Below, in pieces: positions 37,799 through 46,799 of a stretch of 64,000 bases of DNA (position 1 is its first letter; every line of letters starts with the position of its first letter). The notes below the pieces were generated by a model, which saw nothing but the letters and a program-made list of their open reading frames with translations, made no database searches and was not told the DNA's origin. The position numbers and the translations under genes were made by a program. Source of the DNA: TMP-86 sp044226865. Its GTDB lineage: Bacteria > Pseudomonadota > Gammaproteobacteria > Steroidobacterales > Steroidobacteraceae. Location: assembly GCA_044226865.1 (NCBI GenBank), contig JBGAGE010000005.1, forward strand, positions 310,001 through 374,000, written 5' to 3'.

Positions 37799-39813
37799 CC
37801 CCCCACCTTCGGCATCATCGCCGACAATTCCGGCAGCTTCGCCTTGCGCACCCAGGCGAAGGCAACGATGTGCTCCATCACCCGCTGCACATAGCTGCGC
37901 GTTTCCGTATACGGAATGTTCTCGATCCACACATCCGCCTCCTTCTCCTGCTGCGGCAGCCAGCGGGCCACCGGCACGGCCCCTGCGTTGTACGCGGCCA
38001 GGCTCAGCGGCAGCGCGCCGTTGTAGTCGTCCAGCAATTCCTTCAAGTGCGCGGCGCCCAGCAGCACGGCGATGTCGGGCTGGAACAGCGGATCGTCCGC
38101 CGGCAGCGTCAGCTTCCACTTCTTCGCCAGGGCCTTCGCCGTGGACGGCAGTACCTGCATGAGGCCGCGCGCGCCGGCGCCGGACACGGCCTGCGCGCGG
38201 TACAGGCTCTCCTGCCGCATCACTGCGTAGATCCAATCTCCCGCCACGCCGGTGCGCTCGCTCGCCTTCGCCACGGCGCGGGCGAACGGGCGGGGATAGC
38301 GCAGCTTCACGTCATCCCATGAACCGAGCTGCGCCAGCGTGGCGATGGATTGTGCGTACCAGCCCCAGCGCGAGGCGAGCAGCGCGGCCTGGGTGCGCAT
38401 GGCGGCATCGGCATCGGCCATCGCCACGGCCCACTCCACCGTTGCCTCGTCGTACAAGTCGGCATCGAACAACGCCTTCGCACGCTTCAAGCCCGGGTCC
38501 TTCTCCAGCTTGCGCTGCATGGCGGTGTCGGCGGCGAGGGACTTCGCATTCAGCTCGTAATGCGCCTGGATGCGGTCGGCGGCGAGATACCCGTAGTAGT
38601 CGCGCACGCCCGCCAGCTCCGCATACAGCGGCTTCGCAGCCTCGGGGCCGTTCACTTTTTCCACCGCGCGCGCATGCCAGTAACGCCAGCGGGGCTGCGT
38701 CGCCAGATCCGTCGGCATGTCCTCGATCCACACCAGCGCGCGCTCGTAGTTCCCGGCCCACAGCGCGGCGCGGGCGCGCCATTCCTGCACCTGTGAGTCC
38801 ACCTGCGCGGCGGGAACCTGGTCGAAGGCGGTGACGGCGTCGAGGTTGCGCGAATAAGAGGCGCCGAGCGCGGCGGCTCGCTGCAGCTGTGCCTTCACGT
38901 CGGCGGGCAGCATGCTGCGTGCGAGCAGCGCGGGCAGCAGAGTCGCGGCAGCTGGAAAATCCGCGATCGCGAACTTGGCGAAGCCGGCCGTGAGCGCGCG
39001 CGGTTCCACCGGCAACTCGGCATCGCGAGCCAACGCCTCGAGTTCGGTCCGCGGTGTCTGCAGCAGCCGTATCCACTGCAGCAGCGGGATGTTGCGCGGC
39101 GCGGGCACATCGTTCACGAACTCGCGCGCCAGGCGCCAGTTATCGTTGGCCAGCGCGGCGCGCGTGCGTTCCTCGGCCAGCGCCGGCGTCAGCATGTTCT
39201 GTTGCCGCAGCCAGGCGTACACGGGCGCGCACTCTGCGGGCGGCGGCTGCGGCTGGCGCCAACGGGCGAGCGCGTCGGTCGCCAGCGTCTGGGTATCGCC
39301 GGTGGCCAAGCGCCCGGCGAGCTTGAGGCAGATCAATGCCGGGTCGCTCACCTCGGTGGCACGCGGCAGGAACCAATCCCAGCGCGCACGCGTGGCCAAG
39401 CTCGCCAGCCAGTCGCGGCGCAGGCCGCGCACCACGGGCAGGTTGGCGCGCGCCTGGATGAACTCGTCGATGCGCTGGTCCAATTCCTCGCCCGGGTTGG
39501 CGGCGAGATCGCGGCGCAGGCGTGCGGCAAGCAGGTAGTCGTAGATCACCGAATGGCGCAGGGCGGGCGGGTCGGGCCGATCGGGCTCGGCAGCTTGCAG
39601 GCGCTTCCACGCGTCCTTGAACTGCCGTGTCGCGGCCGAGTCGAGCGCGTGACCCTGGGGGTGTGAAGGCGCGGCGCCGGGTGCATCCCCGGCGGCATCG
39701 GCTGCGGCGTTCGCCACGGGCGTACGGCCCGCATCGCCCGCGACGGTCTGCGCGGCCGCGATTCCTGCCCACATCAGCAGCAGCACCTTGATCCATTGCT
39801 TTCTCACCCGCAC
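37789..39813 (-). CDS. slt: Soluble lytic murein transglycosylase
   Basis: 674 residues from GTG 39813. Signal peptide VLLLMWAGIAAAQ, a long alpha-superhelical U/L domain (residues about 60-500), and a C-terminal SLT lysozyme-like domain: the catalytic Glu in AVMRQESLYRAQAVSGAGARGLMQVLPSTA, in part VMRQESLYRAQAV, then LLDDYNGALPLSLAAYNAGAVPVARWLPQ. Cleaves murein glycan producing 1,6-anhydro ends. Similar in length to E. coli Slt70. It converges on intI, so the integron sits directly downstream of it. Confidence 0.93.
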   Translation of the reverse strand: MRVRKQWIKVLLLMWAGIAAAQTVAGDAGRTPVANAAADAAGDAPGAAPSHPQGHALDSAATRQFKDAWKRLQAAEPDRPDPPALRHSVIYDYLLAARLRRDLAANPGEELDQRIDEFIQARANLPVVRGLRRDWLASLATRARWDWFLPRATEVSDPALICLKLAGRLATGDTQTLATDALARWRQPQPPPAECAPVYAWLRQQNMLTPALAEERTRAALANDNWRLAREFVNDVPAPRNIPLLQWIRLLQTPRTELEALARDAELPVEPRALTAGFAKFAIADFPAAATLLPALLARSMLPADVKAQLQRAAALGASYSRNLDAVTAFDQVPAAQVDSQVQEWRARAALWAGNYERALVWIEDMPTDLATQPRWRYWHARAVEKVNGPEAAKPLYAELAGVRDYYGYLAADRIQAHYELNAKSLAADTAMQRKLEKDPGLKRAKALFDADLYDEATVEWAVAMADADAAMRTQAALLASRWGWYAQSIATLAQLGSWDDVKLRYPRPFARAVAKASERTGVAGDWIYAVMRQESLYRAQAVSGAGARGLMQVLPSTAKALAKKWKLTLPADDPLFQPDIAVLLGAAHLKELLDDYNGALPLSLAAYNAGAVPVARWLPQQEKEADVWIENIPYTETRSYVQRVMEHIVAFAWVRKAKLPELSAMMPKVGGQR

Positions 39814-39966
39814 ATCTTACGGGCTGCGCCTGCGCGGCGCTCAGCGCCTGCAGGCGCTGTCGCGGTCCTGCAAAATTTGCATTGCGCGCCGATTCCCGAT
39901 TCAGATGCGGTGCCGGCCGCGCCGGCACTCTTGAAGCGCGGCCGCCGGCCTTCGCATAATGGCGCG

Positions 39967-40611
39967 ATGCGGTCCCCGTGGCTGGACATGCCTCTCGCCG
40001 ACTACGAAGCGCACATGGCCGCGCCCGAGGTGGCGCAGGCGCCGCTCCTCGCCTCGCAATTCGAGGCGCTGTTGCGCGAGTTCTCGCCGGCCTCGGTGGC
40101 CGTCATCGGCTGCGCCGGCGGCAACGGCTTCGAACGCATTCGCCCGCAGATCACACGCCGGGTGGTAGCCGTCGACATCAACCCCACCTACCTCGCGATG
40201 ACCTCGCAGCGGCACTCGGGCCGCCTGCCGGGGTTGGAATTGATCGAAGCCGACATTTCCCGTGCCGTGCCCACCGCACAAGCGGTGGAGCTCATCTATG
40301 CGGCGCTGCTCTTCGAGTACGTGCGGCCCGAGGCGGCGCTGCCGAACCTGCGGCCCTTGTGCAAACCGGGCGGCGTGCTGGCCGCGCTCCTGCAATTGCC
40401 CTCCCCCGAGGGCGAGCCGGTGTCGCGCTCACCCTATCGCTCGCTGGAATCGCTGCGCACGGCGATGAACCTGGTGTCGCCCGACGAGTTGGCCACCGCG
40501 GCCGGCGCCGCGGGCTTTGCGCCCCTATCCTCCCGGCGCATCGCGCTGCGCACCTCGCGGCGGTTCATGTTGCAGACGTTCCGCCTGCCGGGGCCCGCGC
40601 CCGGCCTGTGA
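39967..40611 (+). CDS. Class I SAM-dependent methyltransferase
   Basis: 214 residues from ATG 39967. SAM-binding motif I in VAVIGCAGGNGFERI, acidic post-I in RRVVAVDINPTYLAM, then LELIEADI and ELIYAALLFEYVRPEAALPNLRPLCKPGGVLAALLQLPS, in parts. Rossmann methyltransferase with no specific substrate assigned. Divergent from slt. Confidence 0.83.
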   Translation: MRSPWLDMPLADYEAHMAAPEVAQAPLLASQFEALLREFSPASVAVIGCAGGNGFERIRPQITRRVVAVDINPTYLAMTSQRHSGRLPGLELIEADISRAVPTAQAVELIYAALLFEYVRPEAALPNLRPLCKPGGVLAALLQLPSPEGEPVSRSPYRSLESLRTAMNLVSPDELATAAGAAGFAPLSSRRIALRTSRRFMLQTFRLPGPAPGL

Positions 40612-40740
40612 CGCGCCCTGCGATCAGGGCATTTGCAGGCCCCGCCGGCAGCGGTTCTGTGACGTCGTTTGCATCGGCCGGGGGCCCCTGCTGACACAGT
40701 GCACGTACCCCATGGATCGCCCGGCACGGAGCGGCTGCAC

Positions 40741-41181
40741 ATGAAACTCATCCCTTCCGCATTGGTGTTGGCGGCGCTCGGCACGGCTTCCCCCTGCTTT
40801 GCCGGCGTGTACACCGATGACCTTGCCAAGTGCCTGGTGGAATCCACCACGGCGCAGGACCGCACGACGCTGGTGCGCTGGATGTTCAGCGCCGCCACCG
40901 CGCATCCGGACGTGGCCTCCATTGCCAAGGTCTCACCGGCCGTCATGGAGAAGTCCAACGAGCAAGTGGCGGACCTGATGGTCAAGCTGCTGACCGAGTC
41001 CTGCGTGGACAAGAGCAAGAAAGCCATCAAGTACGAAGGCCCGGCCGCGATCCAGATGAGCTTCCAGGTGCTCGGCCAGGTGGCGGGCAGCGAATTGTTC
41101 TCCAACCCCGAGGTGCAGAAGGCCACGGCCGGATTGGAGAAGCACATCGACAAGCAGAAGCTGGCGGCCCTGGGCAAGTGA
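40741..41181 (+). CDS. Exported small helical protein of unknown function
   Basis: 146 residues from ATG 40741. Signal peptide SALVLAALGTASPCFA. Mature helices with Cys pair: LAKCLVESTTAQDRTTLVRWMF, VADLMVKLLTESCVDKSKKAI. Similar to uncharacterised exported proteins of Gammaproteobacteria. Its stop overlaps the next start by one base. Confidence 0.72.
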   Translation: MKLIPSALVLAALGTASPCFAGVYTDDLAKCLVESTTAQDRTTLVRWMFSAATAHPDVASIAKVSPAVMEKSNEQVADLMVKLLTESCVDKSKKAIKYEGPAAIQMSFQVLGQVAGSELFSNPEVQKATAGLEKHIDKQKLAALGK

Positions 41182-41921
41182 TGCGCGGCAAGCTGTCATT
41201 CACCATTCTCGCCGTGCTGCTGTCGTGCAGCGCGCAGGCGGCCGTCTACAAGATCGTCGGTCCAGACGGCAAGATCACCTACTCGGATCATCCGCCGGAT
41301 ACGCCCGACGCCAGGTATGACCTCGTCGGCAAGGCCGCGCCGGCGCGCGATGAACTGGCCGCCAAGGCGTCCTCGGGCGATGCACCGGCGGCCGTGGTTC
41401 GCACCTTGGGCGACAAGAAACCCGTGCAGTCCAAGAAAGTCACCTCCGCCAGATTCGGCAGCGATGACAAGACCGGCGTGCAGGCTGTCGCCGCCACCCA
41501 GCCCGTCGATGCGGTGCCGGCGGCGCCCGCACCTTCGGCATTGGAAGGCGCCATCATCGGTGTGCTCGGCATCGAGGACATCGTGCGCCAGACCGAGGAC
41601 ATCTGCGTGAAGACGCTGCCGACGTCCTTCGCGCGCTATTCGCAGGCCGCCACCGAATGGCGGCAGCGCAATCGCGTGGTGGTGATGCAGGCGCATCACG
41701 CCATCGCGCAGGGCTTCAACGCGGGCAACGGCGTGGACGTGGAGCAGCGCATCGAGAACGCCATCCGCGCGAAGAACCAAGGCATGTTCGCACCCATCCA
41801 GCAGGCCTCGGTGGCCGAGCGCATCCGCTGGTGCGACAACTCCGTGGATGAAATCCACGGCGGCTCGATGGATTTTGCCGGCAAGCCCAAGCTCACCGAG
41901 CCGCTGCGCGGCTACCGCTAA
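41181..41921 (+). CDS. DUF4124-domain exported protein
   Basis: 246 residues from ATG 41181. Signal peptide LSFTILAVLLSCSAQA, then the DUF4124 motif at once: AVYKIVGPDGKITYSDHPPD. The remainder is a Lys/Ala-rich linker and a helical C-terminus (FARYSQAATEWRQRNRVVVMQA). Role unknown; periplasmic. Coupled to the preceding gene. Confidence 0.82.
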   Translation: MRGKLSFTILAVLLSCSAQAAVYKIVGPDGKITYSDHPPDTPDARYDLVGKAAPARDELAAKASSGDAPAAVVRTLGDKKPVQSKKVTSARFGSDDKTGVQAVAATQPVDAVPAAPAPSALEGAIIGVLGIEDIVRQTEDICVKTLPTSFARYSQAATEWRQRNRVVVMQAHHAIAQGFNAGNGVDVEQRIENAIRAKNQGMFAPIQQASVAERIRWCDNSVDEIHGGSMDFAGKPKLTEPLRGYR

Positions 41922-41966
41922 GCCGTGGGGCGGCGTCGCAGCGGCGGCGCCGAGCGCTGCCGCCGC

Positions 41967-42599
41967 TCAGCGGTAAACCACGCCTCCCACCTTGAGCCAC
42001 CCCGCGGGGTGATGCCCCGACGGATCGCGGTGCGTCCAATGCACCAGCCCGCCCTTCTCGTTCCATTCGTACTCGCCGGAAAATTCCACGCGCGTGCCGG
42101 GCGCCAGTTCCGGGAGGCGGCCGGCAAGATCGATGTTGTGCGCGAACAGCACGCTCTGGCCCGAGGGCATGCGCAGGATGAAGCGTTGATGGCGCGAGCC
42201 CCGCGTGTCGTCGGCGAGCACGCGTTCCACCGTTCCGCTGCCATGCACCTGCACGCCGCTCTGGTGTTGTTCGAAGGCGCGCGCCACCTCGCCCGCATCG
42301 GGCTGCACCAGCGTGACGGTGGGGATGGAGGAAGTCGCATCATTCGCGGCCGGCTCGCCGGCCGCGCCGCCCGCGGTGGCGGTGGCCGGTGCGCGCGCCG
42401 TCACTGGCGCGATCCAGCCGAAGTAAACGGCGGCACGATAGCCGGCGGCCAGCACCAACATGCCGATGAGGATCGCGCGGCGGATGTTGGCTACGCTCAC
42501 GCGCGGCGGCTTGTCACCGAACTCGGGCTTGCGATTGGCGCCCTGGCCGGCGGCCTGCTCGGCCTCGCGCCGGCGCCGGCGCTCCGGATCGAGGATCAA
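41967..42599 (-). CDS. Membrane-anchored DUF3465 protein
   Basis: About 210 residues; the start is most likely the TTG at 42599, which overlaps the NtrX stop codon. Membrane anchor VANIRRAILIGMLVLAAGYRAAVYF; C-terminal DUF3465: VHGSGTVERVLADDTRGSRHQRFILRM, then GTRVEFSGEYEWNEKGGLVHWTHRDP, given in parts. The domain is an OB-like beta barrel with unknown role. Last gene of the def operon. Confidence 0.75.
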   Translation of the reverse strand: MILDPERRRRREAEQAAGQGANRKPEFGDKPPRVSVANIRRAILIGMLVLAAGYRAAVYFGWIAPVTARAPATATAGGAAGEPAANDATSSIPTVTLVQPDAGEVARAFEQHQSGVQVHGSGTVERVLADDTRGSRHQRFILRMPSGQSVLFAHNIDLAGRLPELAPGTRVEFSGEYEWNEKGGLVHWTHRDPSGHHPAGWLKVGGVVYR

Positions 42600-43957
42600 T
42601 CGTCGCCCAGCGACTTGAAGTCCACGCCCAGCGCGCGCAGCTTGCGGTACAGGTGCGTGCGCTCCATGCCCACGCGCTTGGCGAGCTGCCCCACCTTGCC
42701 GTTGCACAGCTGCAGCTGCTGCTGCAGGTAGGCGCGCTCGAAATGCTCGCGCGCCTCGCGCAGCGGCATGGCGAGCAGATCCTGCTTCACCAGCGGCTCA
42801 TCGGTCGGTGTCTGCACGGACAGCTCGCGCTCGATTTCCTCGAGCCGGATTTCCTCCTCGCCACCCAGGATCAACAACCGCTGCACCAGGCTCTTGAGCT
42901 CGCCCACGTTGCCGGGCCAGGGATAATTGCGCAGGCGGTTCTGCGCGGCGACGCTGAAGCGGCGCAGCGGCAGGTGCTGGTCATCCACCAGGCGATCCAC
43001 GTAGTAGCGCAGCAGGTCGGGCACGTCCTCGGCGAATTCGCGCAGGGGCGGCACGCGCAGCGTGATGACATTCAAGTGTGCGATGAGATCGCGGCGCACG
43101 GCATTGGCGCCGTTCTGCTGGTCGAAGCCGGGCTGCGCCGAGGCGATCCAGCGCACGTTCAACGCCACCTTCTGCCGTCCACCCACGCGCATGAAGCCAC
43201 CGGCCTCGATCGCGCCGACGATGGCCTTTTGCGCCTCGGCGCTCAGGTCCTCGAGCGTGTCCACGTATACGGATCCGCCGGCGGCTTGCTCGAGCAGGCC
43301 GGGCTCGGCCTTGCCGTCGCGCTCGCTGCCGAACAGCACAGGCGCCGGATCACCGGCGAGGCTCGCGGGGATGATGGGCACGAAGGGCTTGGCCGAGCGC
43401 GCGCTCAGGCTGTGCAGGTAACGCGCGTAGGCCTCACGGCCCGAACCCAACTCACCCACCAGCAGCACCGGTGAATTGCTGGGCGCGGCCTGCTGGATCT
43501 GTTCGCGCAGAAGGATGGTGGCCTTGGCCCTGCCGATGGGTGCAATCAGCGGGGTGTTGGGCGAGCGGCTGGCCAGCCGCTTGCGCCGGCCGGAATCCAG
43601 CGCGCGCTCCACCGTGCGCAGGAGCTTGGTGAGTGAGAGCGGTTTTTCCACGAAGTCGAAGGCACCGAGGCGCGTGGCCTCGACGGCCGTTTCCACCGTG
43701 CCGTGCCCGGACATCATCACCACGGGGCATTCCTCGGTCTCGCGCGCCGACCATTCGCGCAGCAGCGTGATGCCGTCGGTGTCGGGCATCCAGATGTCGA
43801 GCAGCACGAGGTCGGGCAGGCGGGCGGCACGGCGTTCGCGCGCCTGCGCGCCATTGCCGGCGACCTCCACCTCGTAGCCCTCTTCGGAGAGGATTTCCTT
43901 CAGCAGGCCGCGGATGTCCGATTCATCGTCCACGACCAGGATTCTTCCAGCGCTCAT
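42596..43957 (-). CDS. NtrX-like response regulator with degenerate AAA+ domain
   Basis: 453 residues. N-terminal receiver: ILVVDDESDIRGLLKEILSEEGYEV with phosphoacceptor Asp in LVLLDIWMPDTDG and Lys in FDFVEKPLS. The AAA+ part is worn: Walker A reads GELGSGREAYARYL (Lys replaced by Arg), the GAFTGA loop that contacts sigma-54 is missing (FGSERDGKAEPGLLEQAAGG), and Walker B reads GGSVYVDTLEDLS. A Fis-type helix-turn-helix is intact (NGKVGQLAKRVGMERTHLYRKLRALG). It likely binds DNA as a phosphorylation-controlled regulator but does not activate sigma-54. Overlaps the kinase gene by four bases. Confidence 0.88.
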   Translation of the reverse strand: MSAGRILVVDDESDIRGLLKEILSEEGYEVEVAGNGAQARERRAARLPDLVLLDIWMPDTDGITLLREWSARETEECPVVMMSGHGTVETAVEATRLGAFDFVEKPLSLTKLLRTVERALDSGRRKRLASRSPNTPLIAPIGRAKATILLREQIQQAAPSNSPVLLVGELGSGREAYARYLHSLSARSAKPFVPIIPASLAGDPAPVLFGSERDGKAEPGLLEQAAGGSVYVDTLEDLSAEAQKAIVGAIEAGGFMRVGGRQKVALNVRWIASAQPGFDQQNGANAVRRDLIAHLNVITLRVPPLREFAEDVPDLLRYYVDRLVDDQHLPLRRFSVAAQNRLRNYPWPGNVGELKSLVQRLLILGGEEEIRLEEIERELSVQTPTDEPLVKQDLLAMPLREAREHFERAYLQQQLQLCNGKVGQLAKRVGMERTHLYRKLRALGVDFKSLGDD

Positions 43958-46203
43958 GCTCGTTCTCTCCTCAATTCACCCTTGCGCGCCTCACGTGGCG
44001 GGGCTCCTCGCGAACTCTCACCCAGCGGCAGCAAAATCCGGATGCGGGCGCCGCCGGTGCGCGGATTGTCCGCCTCGATCCGCCCGCCGTGTTCCTCGAC
44101 GATCTTCTTCACGATGGCGAGCCCCAGCCCCGTGCCCTTGGGCTTGCTGGTGACGTAGGGGTCGAACACCGTGCCGATCAAGTCCCGCTGGAAGCCGGGG
44201 CCGTTGTCGGCGACCACGATGGCGGCCTGCGCACTCCCCGAATCCTCCGCGACATGCGTCTGGATATCAATACGTGCTCCCGCGCGGCCTTCCAGGGCCT
44301 CGAGCGAATTGGTGAGCAGGTTGTTGAGGATCTGGCGGATGCGCACGCGGTCGGCAGCCACCTCCGGCAGGTGCGAATCCAGGTTCAGCCGCAGATCGAC
44401 CCCGCTGGCCTGCACCCTGTACAGATCGACCACCTCGGTGACCAGTTGGTTCAAATCGAAACGCGACACATGCATGTCGGGCGCGCGTGCGTACTCGCTG
44501 AAGGCGTTCACCATCTGCTTCATGGCGTCCACCTGCGCCACGATGGTGTGGGTGGCGCGCTCCAGGATCTGCGCGTCCTGCTCGTTCATGCTGCCCAGGA
44601 ACTTGCGGCGCATGCGCTCGGCGGAGAGCTGGATGGGCGTGAGCGGGTTCTTGATCTCGTGCGCCAGGCGCCGGGCCACCTCGCCCCAGGCCGCATCGCG
44701 CTGGGCCTGCAGCAGGGTGGTGATGTCATCGAACACCAGCACCACGCCGGGGGCGCCGCCGGTCTCGCTGGGCAGGGTGGTGCAGGCACACATGAGCACG
44801 CGCTTGCCGGCCTCGGACAAGAGCTCGATCTGCTCGCGCCAGTCCAGCTCACCGGCTCGCAGGCGGTGATAGATCGTGCTCAGGAATTGCTTGTACAGCG
44901 GGCTTTCGCCGCGCGCCTGCTCCAGGCTCTGGCCGACGGCAGCCTCGAGGTCCACGCCGAGGATGGCGCCGGCCGCCTGGTTGGCCGTGCGCAGGGTGAG
45001 GTCCGGCTGCAGCGCCACCACGCCCGTCGATAGGCGCGCCAGGATCACGGCGAGGCTCCCGCGCTCGGCCTCCACGGCCTGCTGGCTGCGGCGGTTCTCC
45101 TCGCGCGCGCGCGCCAGGCGCTTGGTCATGTCATTGAAGGAGATGACCAGGTGCCCGAGCTCATCGCGCGAGGGCAGCGGCAGGCGCGTGTCGTAGTCGC
45201 CCTTGGCCACGGCGCGCGTGCCGGCGATGAGGTCCTGCACGGGCTTGACCAGGCGTTGGGCCGTGAAGAACGCGCCATACACGGCCGCGATCAGCGACAT
45301 CAGCACCACGAAGGTGAGGATGAGGGCGAGCGTGGACTTCAGCGGCTGGCGCAGCTGCACCAGGTTCGCGTACTGGATGTAGGAGCGCTGCACGGTATCG
45401 GCGAGCTGGCTCAGTTGCTGCGGCACCGGGTAGGTGGCGATCAGCACGCGCGAACCGGGGTTGCCCTCGGCATCGAGCAGCGCGCCGGCGCGGACCACGT
45501 AGCCGCCGGCAGCATCCGTATCCAGGCTCACGTAGGGCCGGCCGCGGCGCACTTGCGAGATCATCTCTTCGGGCGCGGGCAGCGGGATCACGTCCATCGG
45601 GCGGTCCGAGCTCGTAGCCAGGATCCGCGTCTGCGAGCCGATCACGGAGAACTCCAGCGCGCCGGTGGCGCGGCGCTCGCGGTCCAGCGTGCCGATCAGG
45701 TCGAAGTCGGGCAGGCTCGCCAGCTCCCGCGCCACGCCCTGCGTGCGCTGCAGGAACTCGCGCACGCGCAGGTCGAGCGCGGCGCGTGAGAGTTCCCGCG
45801 TGTCGGACAGCCCCTGGCTGACCTCCAGCTCGAACCAGCTGTCGATGCCGCGGTTCAGGAACTGCAGCGCGAAGTAATACACCACGATGATGGGGCCGAC
45901 GGCGAGAAAGCTGAACACCGCCACCGTGCGCGCCGTGAGGCGCGAGCCAGGCACGTTGCGCCGGTATTCGCGCACCAGCCGGAACAGCTTGCCCGCGAGC
46001 AGCACGAACAGCGCGATCAGGCCGACGATGTTGATCAGCAGGATCCACGGCAGCCAGCGGTCGAACTCGGCCGAGTTCTGCGCGGCATTGGCGAGCAGCA
46101 GCAGCGCGCCCAGCCACAGCACGATGGCGAGCCCAGCGGCGACGGAGGAACCGTATCGTCGGATCGACACCGAGGCCCGGCGGCCTAGTTTTGCAGTGTC
46201 CAC
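43954..46203 (-). CDS. NtrY-like sensor histidine kinase
   Basis: About 749 residues; GTG 46203 is chosen because it overlaps the stop region of the preceding gene least, but GTG 46212 or TTG 46230 are possible. Order: two N-terminal membrane spans, a third at about 100-122, a periplasmic loop, a fourth span, HAMP (LVKPVQDLIAGTRAVAKGDYDTRLP), a PAS-like region, H-box RLAHEIKNPLTPIQLSAERM, and an ATPase domain with NNLLTNSLEAL, VADNGPGF, DPYVTSKPKGTGLGLAIVKK. Typical NtrY layout. Partner is the degenerate NtrX downstream. Confidence 0.92.
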   Translation of the reverse strand: MDTAKLGRRASVSIRRYGSSVAAGLAIVLWLGALLLLANAAQNSAEFDRWLPWILLINIVGLIALFVLLAGKLFRLVREYRRNVPGSRLTARTVAVFSFLAVGPIIVVYYFALQFLNRGIDSWFELEVSQGLSDTRELSRAALDLRVREFLQRTQGVARELASLPDFDLIGTLDRERRATGALEFSVIGSQTRILATSSDRPMDVIPLPAPEEMISQVRRGRPYVSLDTDAAGGYVVRAGALLDAEGNPGSRVLIATYPVPQQLSQLADTVQRSYIQYANLVQLRQPLKSTLALILTFVVLMSLIAAVYGAFFTAQRLVKPVQDLIAGTRAVAKGDYDTRLPLPSRDELGHLVISFNDMTKRLARAREENRRSQQAVEAERGSLAVILARLSTGVVALQPDLTLRTANQAAGAILGVDLEAAVGQSLEQARGESPLYKQFLSTIYHRLRAGELDWREQIELLSEAGKRVLMCACTTLPSETGGAPGVVLVFDDITTLLQAQRDAAWGEVARRLAHEIKNPLTPIQLSAERMRRKFLGSMNEQDAQILERATHTIVAQVDAMKQMVNAFSEYARAPDMHVSRFDLNQLVTEVVDLYRVQASGVDLRLNLDSHLPEVAADRVRIRQILNNLLTNSLEALEGRAGARIDIQTHVAEDSGSAQAAIVVADNGPGFQRDLIGTVFDPYVTSKPKGTGLGLAIVKKIVEEHGGRIEADNPRTGGARIRILLPLGESSRGAPPREARKGELRRERA

Positions 46204-46799
46204 GTGTACCACTCGCTTTCGCGGTGCCAATCGTCGACCCAGAACATGAGGATGCGCACCGTCAGCGGCACGGCGCCGTAGTCGATCTTGGCGCGCACGT
46301 TCGCCTCGTAGCGCGGCCCGTTCTCGATGAAGCTCTTGTCGAGCACCGGCACGTCCTTCACCTGCGACATGCGCGCCAGCGCGTCCTCGACGGTGGCGAA
46401 GGTTTCCTGTTCGCCGCTGTTGACGTTGCGCAGCACGTAGCGTGCGCTGACCGCGTTGTACTGCAGCTGGTAGCGCTGCACCAGTTCGGCCACGTTGGCA
46501 TTGGGCAGGAGCCGCCGGCTGCGCTCGATGGAGAGCTCGAGCTGGAGCGAGAGCGGCACGCCGTCCGCCAGCCCCTGTTTGACGGCCGGGGTGATCGGCA
46601 GTTCCAGGCGGGCGTTCAGGTGGTACACACCGTCGGTCAGGCCCAGGTCGGCCGAGCGCACCTCGAAGCGGCCGTCGAGCCCATCGGCCTGCGCGGGTGC
46701 GAACGCCAGTAAGGTGAAGATGGCGAGCACGCAGGCCAGCCAGGCGCGCAGCGGCGTCGCGCGATGCAGGCGGTCGGTACGGGGGCGTGGCGCGTTCAT
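46185..46799 (-). CDS. DUF4390-domain exported protein
   Basis: 204 residues from ATG 46799. Signal peptide LACVLAIFTLLAFAPAQA, then the DUF4390 beta domain: GRFEVRSADLGLTDGVYHLNARLEL, YQLQYNAVSARYVLRNVNSGEQETFA, and a Trp-rich end (FWVDDWHRESEWYTWTLQN). This family is always found between rsmB and ntrY-type genes in Gamma/Betaproteobacteria. Function unknown, envelope. Confidence 0.87.
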   Translation of the reverse strand: MNAPRPRTDRLHRATPLRAWLACVLAIFTLLAFAPAQADGLDGRFEVRSADLGLTDGVYHLNARLELPITPAVKQGLADGVPLSLQLELSIERSRRLLPNANVAELVQRYQLQYNAVSARYVLRNVNSGEQETFATVEDALARMSQVKDVPVLDKSFIENGPRYEANVRAKIDYGAVPLTVRILMFWVDDWHRESEWYTWTLQN

